A DNA stretch of 64,000 nucleotides from Dermatophagoides farinae. Its lineage: Eukaryota > Arthropoda > Arachnida > Sarcoptiformes > Pyroglyphidae. A program made the position numbers and the translations under genes. Location: NCBI RefSeq assembly GCF_024713945.1, contig NC_134682.1:1612001-1676000 (forward strand). The letters run 5' to 3'. Position 1 is the first letter of the stretch. Every line of letters begins with the position of its first letter. Shown here in pieces: positions 25,201 to 37,200 of this stretch. A model generated the notes under the pieces. That model was not told the origin of the DNA and ran no database searches. It was given only the letters and a program-made list of their open reading frames with translations.

Positions 25201-25969
25201 TGACAATTTTACGTGCACCAGAAAACATTTTCGTTATGCCACGATAACGTTTTGGTCTTGCCGTTATGATTACATGTAGCCAATTAGGTAATGAATGTAA
25301 ATTGCTAGCAACTAAATCACAAATATCTGGACGTAGATCAATCGAATCGATTAATAATAGATAACGTTTCGATTGTAATTGATACTTATTTACAATAGTC
25401 AAATCTTTTGAAAAACTATTCAATAATTTAAGTAAATTTTCACGAAAATTAACACTATGATTAGCAATGTTGTTTGTATCGATAATACGCGATGTAAATA
25501 ATGATGAGGATTTTTGAACATGGCTAAATATCTGTTGAATCTGTTGATCAAAACAATCAATGAAATCATTTGGTGTGGATGAGGTGAATTTACAATAGAA
25601 TGAAATCAAAACACGACTTTGAAAACGTTTTGTTTGACTGAGCAATTGTATAAGAAATGTTTTGCCACTACCGGCTTGACCGAATATTACGGTAACATTT
25701 TTAATTGTAGGCTGTTGTTGTGATGATTGTTGTTGTTGTTGTTGTTGTTGACCAATTGAATTATTCCCATTGGAAATGTCGAGAATTTTTTCAATTTTAT
25801 TGAAAAACCAATCACGCCATATAATGTCATTATTTTCACGAATCTGTTGAAGATTTGTTTCTAATTCTGAATCAGATATATGAAGATCGGTTCGTGGTAA
25901 CGGTTCAGATGGCTGAGCTTGATTATCATCGGATGATGATGATTTTGGAAAACTGATATTGTCGGCCAT
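22286..25969 (-). CDS. ANKRD50: Ankyrin repeat domain-containing protein 50 (P-loop NTPase plus ankyrin repeats)
   Basis: One uninterrupted 3.7-kb frame encodes 1227 aa (human about 1429). After a polar leader and WRDWFF, a Gln run precedes Walker A FGQAGSGKT (G97-T104) and Walker B YLLLIDSIDL (about 203-212). ITKMFSGARKIVIDDI, GATLNGLYLALF and EWLSDIKHCTARFICR are family signatures of the STAND-like NTPase part. A variable Asn/Asp/His linker (about 500-660) leads to about 13 ankyrin repeats (roughly 690-1110), including EGRTPLHMCAWNGHIEVLRL and NYKDADGRSIIYC. The C-terminus is Asn-rich and ends in basic RKSKKTRSISKLTKMLH. In mammals ANKRD50 acts in endosome-to-plasma-membrane recycling with SNX27, retromer and WASH. 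It lies 261 bp downstream of DR1 on the same strand. TANC/rols was considered, but TPRs are absent and the NTPase motifs fit ANKRD50. Confidence 0.93.
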   Translation of the reverse strand: MADNISFPKSSSSDDNQAQPSEPLPRTDLHISDSELETNLQQIRENNDIIWRDWFFNKIEKILDISNGNNSIGQQQQQQQQSSQQQPTIKNVTVIFGQAGSGKTFLIQLLSQTKRFQSRVLISFYCKFTSSTPNDFIDCFDQQIQQIFSHVQKSSSLFTSRIIDTNNIANHSVNFRENLLKLLNSFSKDLTIVNKYQLQSKRYLLLIDSIDLRPDICDLVASNLHSLPNWLHVIITARPKRYRGITKMFSGARKIVIDDIKKSNVYNDIMGYLCKHQTKIQATTTSATTSNESSQSSSSKHLLNRIVHKSNGSILYVKILLDCFERKIFDIQQLDFVGATLNGLYLALFTNIFNNNSKWETEFKTIFSSIDRINSFKVSVANLLTKLQCSEETLNQILNVLFVHHLILYTDNDQSIKLIHGSLFEWLSDIKHCTARFICRSYFPDTEQSHLLMMNLSEQVAKNRQLALAISNKYIQDNDDSINDISDDMLYERDRSDSQMGTTSGQAQVSTNSNNKLFELQTIGIYAEANYSHIDKFNNNNDKNLTKTNSIEQEDLGNNNKKYNGKLSLKFDSTLVPNDSQQHHHHHHHHSSSFINSTNLVESTTSNSLKDCKSKPYLPMTIDDDCLVDSDGDEQQNQLVDDQDLSKTEISKEYLNKLYQKFEQALHLCDLKALRSILSRYGNVIINQNFINGKTPMYWAIKKGNMKLVELFLEFNADVNAVCDPQWGYSSLILALMQHSFDMCELLLENDADVELLDRYSMPPILHAILVNCSPEIIKLLLYWGSHTDFIDETGRSLLHFAANEPKTWGQTISLLLTVGCDEMHRDNNGQTALHMAAANGSLETVEVLVEFGGDKLIHTQDKSGKLAIHEAVAKNNFEVCEPLITPKSINFAAHSGNSPLRIAILSYYLDLAQLLILKGADVNYKDADGRSIIYCVVAFTHSTLEQKGPPFFNLAALYKNGPEEYLETAVKTIEFLARFGIDLEIKDLEGRTALHVAAWQGTYAIVDCLIKLGTNIDAIDAEGRTPLHMCAWNGHIEVLRLLIESGAMVNPISSTQGASPLLVAAQQGHYETCAYLLQAGSDISHRDFYGRNAKDVALNCGHKEIVQLIDSFVVTTVSSVGSLEHNQSNNDLPMNHSNDHDVMAIKYSKYDARFYGINQSINNSNNQNLDNNNGIMATTMVAINNTNSVPNNHNINNNNNNNKGIIVGSRKSKKTRSISKLTKMLH

Positions 25970-26230
25970 ATTGTGTCGGCATATATTTCAAACACAATTA
26001 TATGTAGCGCGAATATTGAAAATATTGTCAAAGAAAAAAAATATATGAAGTTTAAGAATAATTGAATTGAACGAACAAATTGAAAAGTGAAAATAATTGT
26101 GTATGCGAGAAAAAAAATTATTTAAAATGAACAAAAATTTTTTCAGATTGAAAGTTGTAGTTTGTAAATAATGATAATTCATATATATTTCATTTTAATG
26201 GCGATATAATTGATTATAATTTATGGTGAT

Positions 26231-26719
26231 TCAGGATTCATATTCTTCATCTTCATTTGGAACATTTAAACTATGCTGAGCAATGGCAGCGTTTTGCATT
26301 TGTAACCATTCTTGTTGTTCAATCAATGCTTGTTCTTGTCTAGCTTTGGCGAATAATTCTTGTTGTTGTCTAAGTAGTTCTTCTTCAGGTATGCCTAAAT
26401 GTTCTAAACGTGTTGATTGTCGTCGTCTTTTACCTTTACAATCATTCATAACAGATTCGGCTTCGGATTTATAATTGGAGAAACCAAGTCGATCAAGTGC
26501 TGATAGAACATGTTCAGCCGACATTGTTTTTTTCTGTTGACTTTCACATATTAAATTTGCTTCTGTTGTTATTTTATGTATAAATTCTGAACAACATTGA
26601 AGAATAAATTCACGAGAATCATTGGCCACACGAATATCTGGTACAATCTCTTTGATCAATTTATTGATTGCCGCACGCGGTATTGTAAGTTCATCATCAT
26701 CTTTATCGTTTGAGGCCAT
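26231..26719 (-). CDS. DR1: DR1 / NC2-beta, TBP-binding transcription corepressor
   Basis: An intronless 162-aa protein (human 176). The start is MASNDKDDDE at 26719, which matches family N-termini; the frame is open 15 codons further upstream but is not conserved there. The histone fold begins LTIPRAAINKLIKEIVPDIR (about residues 11-30) and runs through RVANDSREFILQCCSEFIHKI and KKTMSAEHVLSALDRLGF. The hallmark C-terminal block LGIPEEELLRQQQELFAKAR and QEWLQMQ follows, then an acidic end EDEEYES. DR1 dimerises with DRAP1 (NC2-alpha), binds TBP-DNA and blocks TFIIA/TFIIB entry; it is also part of the ATAC acetyltransferase complex. It lies between PGAP3 and ANKRD50, all on the minus strand. 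Confidence 0.97.
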   Translation of the reverse strand: MASNDKDDDELTIPRAAINKLIKEIVPDIRVANDSREFILQCCSEFIHKITTEANLICESQQKKTMSAEHVLSALDRLGFSNYKSEAESVMNDCKGKRRRQSTRLEHLGIPEEELLRQQQELFAKARQEQALIEQQEWLQMQNAAIAQHSLNVPNEDEEYES

Positions 26720-27235
26720 TTGACGAAATAGTTTGCAATATTGGATAGAATTTTTTTGAAACAATTGTAAACAAACACAATTATTATGTGAATTTTATAT
26801 ATCAAAGTTTGGATATTTTCTCGATGAAACAATGTTTTCGATTGAAATGAATGGTATCCATACAGCGGTCAATCCACGAAACACGAATGACGTTTTCTAG
26901 ATATTTTTTTTCTCCAGTATTTATTTATTATCGAAAAAAAAATCTAAATCTAAATGGAATTAAGTTCAAAAATGTTGTCGGTTTGCATGAATGAATGAAA
27001 AATATTTAAAAACCAAACAATCACAAACAAAAATAATGAAATTGTAGAAAATTCTGAGTCAGGCCATCGATCGTGATACCCGCAAGACAGAGAATCCTCG
27101 TTTTTTATTATTTTTCTCGCTCGTTTTTTCAAATGGACCGTACATAGAGGATAGGAAAATTTCAATTTAAATTTTTCAATTCTAAAATTTATTCTATTTT
27201 TTTTTTAGTTCCAAAAAACAAAAATAAAAATTAAA

Positions 27236-28550
27236 TCAAAGTAATTTCTGTTTCGTTTCATCATCTGATGTTTGGACTAGATAAAAAATTGCCTCATCTT
27301 TTAGAAAACTGTGTGGTAAAAAAAAAACAAAAATTAATGGTCATAATTAATTTTTTCCGTTGATAAAAAATGGTTACCTATACCAGAAAAATGGAAAAAA
27401 TGTTGTAGCCAAATGCCAAATGGAATGAGCATCGAATGTGTAGAAAATTGGAGCAAAATCAAACAATTCCAATGTTAAGCACAAGTTAACAAATAATAAA
27501 CTTAGAAAACATTTTCGAACATGTGTACGATGATGACGATTGATGAAACACCAGACTAACCATAAAATTGTACTTGCAATGCCTAACCATTAATAATCAT
27601 CAAGATTATTTAAAATCACCAATGGCTAACAATCACATACCAGTTATAACATTGATTTTCATATTGTAACCATAATCGAATCGATGATACATTCGAATCA
27701 AATGATAAACGTAGAAGCTGATGAAGGGCATGGCTAATGAAATCTGAATCATTTTAGAATTAAATTTGAACACTTCGACAAACATTTTGACAGTGATTGT
27801 AAACAATAAATAGATCACAATTAAATAGGCAGAAAAGTAATCCAATTTCTAGTGAAAAGAAAAAAAATTTAGCTTTTGAATCATCTAATCAAGGATTTTT
27901 TTAAAAAAATAAACCTCGGTTAACGGTGTTTCACGAGCATGGAATGCCATTGACCAAAACCAAGCATTCATCGAGATAAATGCTTGTATTTGCCATAAAT
28001 TATAAAATGGATCATTTGAATATTTGCCGAAAATTCGATAATCTTGCCAACAGTAAAAATTTGTTGCCAAATTACCGATGGAAAAAATGAACGATGCTGG
28101 TTCCTGAATTCCGAACAATCGATAAAATGTCCACTGAATGAATTTCGTATAAAATTGTTTAGAATATTAAGATAACCATAATTTTAAATTACATCTTACT
28201 TTTCCATAAAATTGTGGAATAGATTGTGGCGTTTCATGATTCTGTAATCGATCAATCGTTTGCCATTGTGCTTCTAATTGACATTCTGATTGGCAATCCC
28301 ATCCGAATAATTTCAGATAAATTGGTTGTCTTGATTCGAATTGTGCCAATGAATTTGGTTTTGAACAATTGTTTCGATAACAATTGATGAAAAAATATTG
28401 AAACAATTTTAATCGATCACCGAACGATGCTTGAGCTATATTTTCATCAATAGAATTGTTAAAATGATATTGGATTATCAATCAATAATGAGAATTACCA
28501 TAATCAAATAAAAATATTGCAACAATGATGATCCATGTATATTTGATCAT
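27236..28550 (-). CDS. PGAP3: Post-GPI attachment to proteins factor 3 (Per1-like lipid remodelling protein)
   Basis: Six exons, listed 5' to 3': 28550-28499, 28435-28200, 28133-27915, 27848-27641, 27582-27378, 27308-27236. All are GT/AG and in phase, giving 330 aa (human 320). The first exon is a signal peptide (MIKYTWIIIVAIFLFDY). A Cys-bearing luminal part (NCYRNNCSKP, ESRQPIYLKLFGWDCQSEC) precedes the conserved [25 protein letters not shown], including the catalytic-type His of the CREST superfamily. Next come RFDYGYNMKINV and, near the end, LELFDFAPIFYTFDAHSIWH with the second conserved Asp and His, then SFLKDEAIFYL. About seven membrane segments are expected. PGAP3 removes the unsaturated sn-2 acyl chain from GPI anchors in the Golgi. 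An AATAAA lies 43 nt past the stop (27193-27188). The start is 240 bp from the symplekin start, head to head. Confidence 0.95.
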
Positions 28551-28790
28551 GGCTATCTTTTGGAATGATTTAAGATGATTAAATTATAGAGACATTGCAC
28601 TAGGATTCCGAATAATTTATTCATTAAATAAAATGATGATGATGATTCTCGACATTATGATTTGGAAAGTTTCTGGAAATTGTTTTGTTTCAACGAGAAA
28701 AATTTTTCCCGTTCAAATGTTCGTTTGTTTTATTGTCGAACAAATTTTTGTTAATAAACACGCGTTTTTATTTTTTTTTCTAGTTCCAAA
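28551..28790. promoter_or_regulatory. Head-to-head intergenic region, PGAP3 / symplekin
   Basis: Only 240 bp separate the two divergent start codons, so this interval must hold the 5' UTRs and promoters of both genes unless untranslated exons lie elsewhere. It contains GAT repeats and T-runs, but I see no clear TATA box. Whether it acts as one bidirectional promoter is inference. Confidence 0.5.
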
Positions 28791-31700
28791 ATGTCATCGA
28801 ATTCGGAAGCCGATCGTATCGAATCTCGAGTGATTGAATTTCTGGAAAATGCTATCGCTTCAACCAATGAAAGTGAAAAAGTATCATTCCTAAATCAGGC
28901 TCAAGAACTGGTCATTCATAATGATATTTTGGATAATTTTCTCGATGAAATTCTTGGATTTCAAAATGATAAATTATCTGAAGTACGTAAATTTGTTGCC
29001 AGTTTTATCGAAGCAACATGTAGAAAGGATCCGGATTTTTTTCCCAAAAGTTATTGTCAATTTAAGCCTTATGTTAGCCGATGAAGTTCCCAATGTTTTG
29101 AAACGTGTAATTCAAGCTTTAACTCAATTGTATAAAATATTTTTGCCATGGATTTCGGCGGCAAAAGTGAATGAAGAAATTGAATCAACTGGTGAAGTTT
29201 GGAACCAGATTAAAAATCAGGTTTTCTCATTGATCGATTTAACCGAAAACGATGGTGTTCGTACCCAATGTGTTAAATTTATCGAAATGGTTATCGTATG
29301 TCAAACTCGAAGGGATAATTTCTCTAAAGAAGAAGATTTCTCTCTGGATCAAATCGTTAACGTGGATAAAAAATTAATCGACATTGAAACATTGGAAGAC
29401 GAAGCAAAACAATTGTTTGAACAATTGATTAATTTTCAATCGAAAATTCATATTTCTAGTGTAAATTTAATGGCTACAATGCAAAGTTTATCGTTGATTG
29501 CAAGACAACGTTCACGTTTGTTTTTGACAAAGTTGTTTTGGCATTCGAAACTTTAAGTACAAATTTACCACCAACATTGGCCAAATCACAAGTTAATTCT
29601 GTCAACAAACAATTAAAACTTTTAATGTTCATGTTATTTAAACATCCTTATATTCAATTCTCGAAATATCAATCGAAAATAATGCAAACATTGCAAAATA
29701 TTGGCGTCAAACAAAGCGAAATAAATCGTTGTATACAGGAAAGTAAAAAACGTGGTATCAAAATCGAAGCCAACAACAGCAATAATAATGTTGGTCATGA
29801 ACCGAAACGAATCAAAATTGAAATGGATGAAGATGATGATGAAATGGAAAACAATAATGGTAATAATAATCAAGTACAAGAAAATGAACAACCAAAATTC
29901 AATCTGGATACTAGTCTACATGATTTGTCAAGAAAATTTTCTCGATATGATGCTATTAAAGCTGCCGATATAACGGCCAAAGATCTAATTGGTCGTCTAA
30001 ATAATTCGAATACTGTCTGTGATTTAGTTCTTACATCATTACATTTATTACCAGATAATTTAAAGCCGGAATCAATTGCTTCATTAAATGATTTTTCATT
30101 CTCATTGAATGATCCGGCAGCTATTGCAAAAAAAATGGCATTTTTTCTCACCGGAATGGCTATCGGACCAGGAATCGATGAAGTGATAGCTAAATATATG
30201 AATCTATTTGAAACTCAATATCGAATGAAAATTGACAATGAAACAAATAAAAAAATAACAAGTATGGTAAAAAAATTAATAAGTCGTGAGATGAAAAATC
30301 AACAACAAAATCATAATAAAGTTAAACTTGTACAATCGGGAAAGAAAATGACATCAGCCGTAAAGATTAAACAACTTAAATTGGAAGATATAACTAAACC
30401 ATTGGAATTGAATGAAAAAATTCGTCATATGGAAAAATGTATTTCACGTATATTGGTGTCCAATCAATCGGCACAATTTTCAGCTAAACAATATGAAAAT
30501 TATCGTAAAATAATTGGAAAATTTTCATCAAATCTAGTTGCATTTGATCCATTGAAAACATTGATAAAGGATTATATTTTTCAGGATATTCGTTCCCGTT
30601 ATGATATATTATTCAATGCTTTATATCTAGAATATATTCATTGTAAATCACATGAAAAATCAATGAAATCATATTCCGATTATCTTGCATGGATCATTGA
30701 AAGTGTATTCGATACTTGTGAAACGAATGATTTGGATTTTTTTCTTCAAAAACTGTATCTAGAATCACCATTACTTGATGATAGAGCTATTGAAATGTTT
30801 AAGAATTTTGTACTTCATTCAGAAGATTTTGAATCATCATCAACCATATTACGAATATTGGTTGAGAAAAGACCATCGTATAGGCAAGAATTTCTCACCT
30901 GTTTATTACAGATTTGTATTGAAACAGAAAATGCTGATATTCATCAATCATCATTGGCGATGATTATTGAGATTTATCAGAATCCTAAATTTAATCTAAA
31001 AGAAACTGCTGAATCATTTGCATTAGAATGTTTGAATCGATTGAAAAATGATACATATGGTCCGAATGTACTTGGAGCAAAGGAACCGATGCCCTGGAAT
31101 GATGATGCCATCAAAGCTGTACTTGCTGTTTATCTAAAATTATTACCACTTAATCAAAAATTGATTCATGAATTACCAAATGTTTATGTGGCAACAAATG
31201 CCCATATAAAACGTGTTATTTTACGATTAATTCAAGAACCAATTCAAGATATTGATATGAATTCAATGGAAATGATTAAATTCGTACAGAATGGTTTTAT
31301 TGATGGTGCCGAAATTCTTGTATCACGTGTAATACACATATTGACCGATAAACGAAAACCAAGTGCTAAATTGGTTGCCTGTGTTAAAGATTTATATCAA
31401 AAACAAAAACGTGTTACCGATGTTCGTTTTCTAATACCAGTGCTAAGTGGTTTTACCAAACGAGAAATTATTGAAATCTTACCACAACTAATCAAATTGA
31501 ATCCAAATGTTATAAAAGAAGTGTTCAACAGAATGTTCGTTTCACATGGTTAGTCTTTCGTATAATTGTTTCCGGTTTATTAAATCTCTTCTCGTTGTTT
31601 TTGTTTTTTTTTTTATTTTAGATCCATCATATCAAAGTCCAATTTCACCTGCCGATCTCATGATTGCATTGCACAATATTGATCCATCCAAATGTGATTT

Positions 31701-32320
31701 GAGGACAATTATAAAAGGTAAAATAGTGATATTACCCTCTCATAGTTATACATCCTTGACAATTTGTTTTATTTTTCGATTTAGCCATACATTTATGTTT
31801 CGAAGAGAAATCATTGTTTACAGCTGAAGTTTTTGCCATTGTCATGCAAATGCTTAGTGAACAAAATCCTTTACCAACATTATTGATGCGTACAGTGATA
31901 CAAACATTGGGCCATTATCCAAGGTTAATCAGTTTTGTTATGAACAATATTCTTCAACGTTTAATATTGAAACAAGTTTGGAATCAGAAAAAAGTATGGG
32001 AAGGTTTTATCAAATGTTGTCAACGAACATTACCACAAAGTTTTCCTGTATTATTACAATTACCACCAATACAATTACAATCTGTATTTCAAACATGTCC
32101 AGAAATTCGTCCATCATTGATTAATTATCTACAACAGATGAATCAACAACAGGTTTCATTAATACCACAATCATTATTGGATGTAATATTATCATCTGAA
32201 TATGATATGAATACAAATCAAATGATCAATTCTGATGGTGGCCATCATAGATCACAACAACGGCAGCAGCAGCAGCAATCAATCACTGAATCAATAACTG
32301 ATAATGTTGATTCATCATAA
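28791..32320 (+). CDS. SYMPK: Symplekin, scaffold of pre-mRNA 3'-end processing; two compensating frameshifts
   Basis: The exons are 28791-31548, 31622-31717 and 31785-32320, about 1129 aa if the frame is followed (human about 1274). Start ATG context is AAAATG. Conserved blocks include VRKFVASFIEATCRKD, VIQALTQLYKIFLPW, ETLSTNLPPTLAKSQV, an acidic/Asn-rich nuclear-signal-like patch (PKRIKIEMDEDDD), PADLMIALHNIDPSKCD, LPTLLMRTVIQTLGHYPRL and VWNQKKVWEGFIKCCQRTLP. These cover the N-terminal HEAT-repeat and C-terminal symplekin domains. The frame shifts by +1 at a T7-C3-A4 stretch (29036-29049) and returns near 29527-29532, where one base is missing. Homology continues across both, so a real mRNA should read through in a repaired frame. 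Symplekin scaffolds CPSF/CstF and the histone cleavage complex. The C-terminus ends in Gln-rich sequence. Confidence 0.93.
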
Positions 32321-32329
32321 TAATAATTC

Positions 32330-33209
32330 AGTATTGTAAAATGAATAATTTTTTTATTTTTTTTCAAAAAAATTAATAATTTTAAAAAAAAGTTAAATTA
32401 AAATTTGTGAGTTGAGTTTGTGTTTACAAATTTTTTTTGTTTTGTTTTGTTTTGTTTTCCAAATCATGTGTACACCGAGGAATGAGAAAAAAAAATTGAA
32501 TATTTTATTTCCAATATAAACACACACACACACGCACACACATAAACAGAAAATTTTCGATTTCATCGACCCTTTTTTTCGAAATTACATTCCATTTGTG
32601 AAATCCATAATAAGTATATATATAAAATCAAAATCGATCAATCATTTGATACCATATCTGTTGGTGTGTGTGTGTGTATGCATAAATACATCCAATGTAT
32701 TCGAGGTTGTGATGATGATGATGATGACAACCTATACAGGATGCCATGATCTGCATTTGTGAGGGAATGTCGAAAAAAAACCAGCTATTTCAAGAAAAAC
32801 TAGAATTTTGTTTTTAGGGTAAACAAGGACACATACACATTTTGTATAATTTGAATGGTGTAACCATTCAAAGAAACATAAAATCATATAAGATCTTCAT
32901 AGTCATCATCATTGTTTGTCTTGAAAAAAAAATTGTTGTTCATTTTAGTGAACCTGAAATAGGGTTGATAGGTTGGTTGCTTGGTTGATTGGTTGGTTGG
33001 TTGGTTTGGTCGGTCGGTTGGTTGATCGACGATAATGATAGTGGTGATGGTGGTGGCGGTGGTAGTAGAGAGGTGATTCTTTTGGTGTACAGAAAAAAAA
33101 GTTTTTTTTTGTTTTGTTTTGAAGAAAATAAACCCGAAAAAAAAGGAAATGGAATGAATGGATGACATATAATAATGATGATGAAGTGTATATTTAGGTT
33201 GAGCAACAG

Positions 33210-33240
<31 letters not shown>

Positions 33241-34260
33241 CCAAAGAAAACATTGGTATTCAAAAAGAGGGGGTTAATTATTTTGTTTTTCTTTTATCCA
33301 GATCATTTCCTATTCCTGGTTTTTGTTTTGTTCATTTTTTTTTTCGTTGATTTTTATTATCATCATTATTATGATGATGATGATGATGATGAGACTGTGG
33401 TAGCATCAAAAAAGGGAAAAAAAGATGTTTAAACAGTACAGAAACAGAGCTTTAAAAGCAAAAGAATTGTTCTTGTGTGTGTGTGTGTCTGTATGCATGT
33501 TTTTCTGTTTATATTTGTATCCGGTTGTGGATCTTTTTTTTTGCTGTTTTGTTTTTTGTTTCATTTTTCTCGGTCATCTGTGGTTGAGGTCGTGAGAGAG
33601 AGAGAGATAGAAAAAAACATATAAAATTCATAATGGTTACCAACAACGGTCAATGATGATGAACGACCGAATTTTTGTGTGTAGGTTAGGGTATACAGTG
33701 GAGTCATGAGGTATCATCATCATCATCATCAAGGAAAAAAAATCAATTTTTCACTGTACTAAGTATAATATAGATATATAGGATTGACAGAATAAATGGA
33801 TGAAAACAAAATAAGTTTATTTCTCATCATCATTCGACATCATATGTCTCTTGTTATTTATTAATGGCTGAAAAAATGGTAATCGATATATATATGTATT
33901 CTGATAATGTGTTTGTGTGTGTGTATGTGTCAATGGCTCGATAAAAAAAAAGTTCAAATCATAATAATAATAATAATAAATATTCAGCAGAAAAAAAAGA
34001 ATAAATAAATATCATCATGTGATTGATAGATAGATTTGATATATTAAGAATAATAAATATATATTATATTATATAAGATGATTAGATGATTTTCAAATTG
34101 AATGAGTAAATGATGATAAGGTATTTGTGTGAATTTGATGATCATAAAATATATACAAACAAAAAAAAATGATTTTTTGCTTTTCAATCTTTGCTCTTTT
34201 TTTTGGCTCATGAATCATTCAACAATCATATTGTTGAAATTTTTTTTTTGTTTTGTTTTC
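32330..34260. other. Repeat-rich spacer after symplekin
   Basis: It contains A/T runs, several (GT)n tracts, a degenerate GGTT/CGGT tract at about 32968-33030, (GAT)n at about 33371-33392, and an (AATA)/(AAT)n run near 33960-33980. Open frames here read the repeats. No conserved exon was seen. Confidence 0.55.
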
Positions 34261-34265
34261 ATTCT

Positions 34266-37200
34266 TCATTTTTTATGATTCTTTTTATTATTATCATCAT
34301 ATGCTGTTGATCTGAATCCAATATGTTTCTTTGAATTATTATTAAATTCTTTTTGATCCATATGCAATAATCGATCAAATTGGCTGGTAGGAAAATCAAT
34401 CCTTGGCAATAATGGTTTTCCATAACCATTCATATTTTGTCGATTATGATTTTGATGATGATGATGATGATTATGATGATTGTGGTGATGATGATTATGA
34501 TGTAGATGATGATGATGATGATGATGATGTCCAACAGTAGCTGCTGCCATTGATGCAGCTGCAGCAGCGGCTGCTACATTTGTAGCAGCTACCACTGATG
34601 ATCGTGAATAATCTTTACGAGAATTTGGTGGCGAACTGATTGACAGTTTGCTAAATTTAAGACAATCAATCTCGTCTAAATATATGAATATAAAAAAAAT
34701 TGAAATTAATTAATTATTCACAATAAAAATTAGAATAAACTAATTAATCAATCAACAAATTCACACATACACAAAAACAAATATAATGTTTGTCTGATCA
34801 AATGATAATTATCATTGACATTGGCCGTGGATGATCATGATCAATGCCAATTATATCCAACATTATCATCATCATCATTATTATTATCATATCATTATAC
34901 ATTGTCAATGTCAATGATTATTATCATACACACACCAATATCATTATCAACAACAAAATAAAAACGTTTATCCTTGGGCGTTAACGATTTTAATTTATTA
35001 AAGCGAAACCGGTAAAATGAAAATAAATCAACCAACATAAAATATAAAAAAAGGTTGACATTGAGATTGTCACCAGAACAACAATATCGATATAGACAGA
35101 CAAAACATTTGAAAAAAAATCGTTGATATGAACCAGAAAATGTGGATTGTATGGTTATGTTTATCACAATACATCGGATTAGATTTACATTTGATTATTT
35201 TTTTCGATAGGATTTGAAAGAAAATATTCTTAAGTGTATATTCCACTGTTTCACAAAAATTTCATTCATGATTTCTCAAATGATATAATGAGATTCATAT
35301 GAATTAATTTCACGTTTCTTGTTTGTTTTTTGAAATTCAGGGATATGGTCAAGTTCAATCAGCAACGATATTATCATCATCATCATCATCACTATTGTTA
35401 ACAATCATTCAATCAATGATGATGATAGTAATATACTACATCATTATCATCATTTTCAATTAAAACATGATAATATCAAGATGTGTGTGCGTGTTTGTCT
35501 GTATGTACAATATTTCAGTGTCAAGAACTTTGTTCTTGAAATTACAATCCAAAATGTATATAGTAAGTAAGATGAGATATACATTTCAACATTGAAATTT
35601 AGAAAAAAAAGATAATATTACAAGTGAAGAGAATCCTAAAATGCGGAAATTTGCCCTTTAAAGTATATATATAATACAGCAATGATAATCATAGCAAGAG
35701 AAGACAACAAACAAGTCAAGAGAAAAGGATTCATCGTGGTGACCCGGTGTGTGTGTGTTCATTCAAATGGCGCCATGAAAACAAAAAAAAAATCAAGGGC
35801 AAACAATATATATGTTTGTGTTTGAAACTATTGAAAAAAAAATTCATTTTCATGGCCAAATGAATTTAACGAAAAAAAAATTCATTCAAAAAAAAACGGA
35901 CACACACACACACACGCTATCTATACCATCATAGAGATTCAATCATCAATAAACATTTCAGGAAACAAGAACGACCGGAATGAAATGATAATAAAGTGAA
36001 ACAAACAACATATTTACCTACTGCTGCTGCTGCTACTTGTGTTTGATACAACTTGCTTCACCACAAACTTAATGAAAATTTCAAAAAAAAAATAAAATAA
36101 AATAAAACTTACAAGGAATGAAAATTTGTACAACAACAAAAAAAATGTGAATGGATTCACCAAGTGAAAAAAAACAAAATTTTTTTTTTTACTTACAAAA
36201 TAAAAAAAACTAGTTCTTTTGCCTGTTGACCTATTCTCTTCTTCCCCTTTTTTTTATATTCACATTTGAAAAAGAAATAATCAAATGGCGACATTATTAT
36301 TATATAACACTCACACAGAGAGACACAAACATAGAAAAGAAAACTTGCCCTGAACTTGATAACAATCACTTTATATATATATTATATATATATATAGGGA
36401 GAGGGAGGCTAGCCTAGAAGATAAATTTCATTCATTGAAAATTCACAATCACACAACAAGCAAGAGAAAAAAAATCCCTTTACAACCAATTAATGGATTA
36501 TAAAGAAGACATTATGGACAAAATTTTTCTAACGGAACATACAAACATACATACATGTATATATGTTATGTTATAAAAGTGTGTGTGTCCGTATATTTGT
36601 GAATGGAACTAGATCTTATGTGTGTGTGTGCGACTTGTCTTAAGTAAAGTAAAAAAAAAATAAAATAACTTCCAAGATCAAGGCTGATGATCACCGGCGG
36701 CCATTATATTATTATTATATATCGGGTTATGGGAACGATACAATAACAACAACGACGATGTCGACCACAAGCACATAGTGAAGCCATCAGTATCAAGCTC
36801 AGAAATTTTTCAAGAAAAAAAAAGAGAGGACAAGGAAGAGAAAAACGAAAAACTGATGATCCGAAATGATGATGATGATTGAAATTTATAAAATGTATGT
36901 CATTTCAGACAACAACAACAACAACGATCACTACATACATGATTCTAAAAACAATTCATCATCATCATCATCATCATCAATATCATTAGCATATGTTGTT
37001 GTCATTTATACCGATTAGGTTTGGTTTGTTTTAGTCAATGGCAATGAATTATTATCATTATTTCAATGTTTATGGCCCACACAGTTGGGAACTAACAAAT
37101 TTTTTTTTTGCTCCATAAACAAACAAATATGGCAATGACCATGATATCTCTCACTCTCTATATACATATAAATAAAACACAAAACAATTGAATGTTTAAA

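Noticed and set aside
28592-28615. mir-92-like ATTGCAC seed in the PGAP3/symplekin spacer
   Set aside because: Only the seed matches. The flanking sequence pairs over just five bases, so no precursor hairpin forms.
32968-33030. Regular GGTT/CGGT units resembling a short-repeat array
   Set aside because: These are contiguous degenerate tetranucleotides without unique spacers, so this is an ordinary microsatellite and not a CRISPR array.
36018-36067. 50-nt exon-like segment between AAG acceptor and GTAAAT donor on the minus strand
   Set aside because: It is out of phase with the His-rich terminal exon and gives an immediate stop when joined, so it was left out of that gene model.
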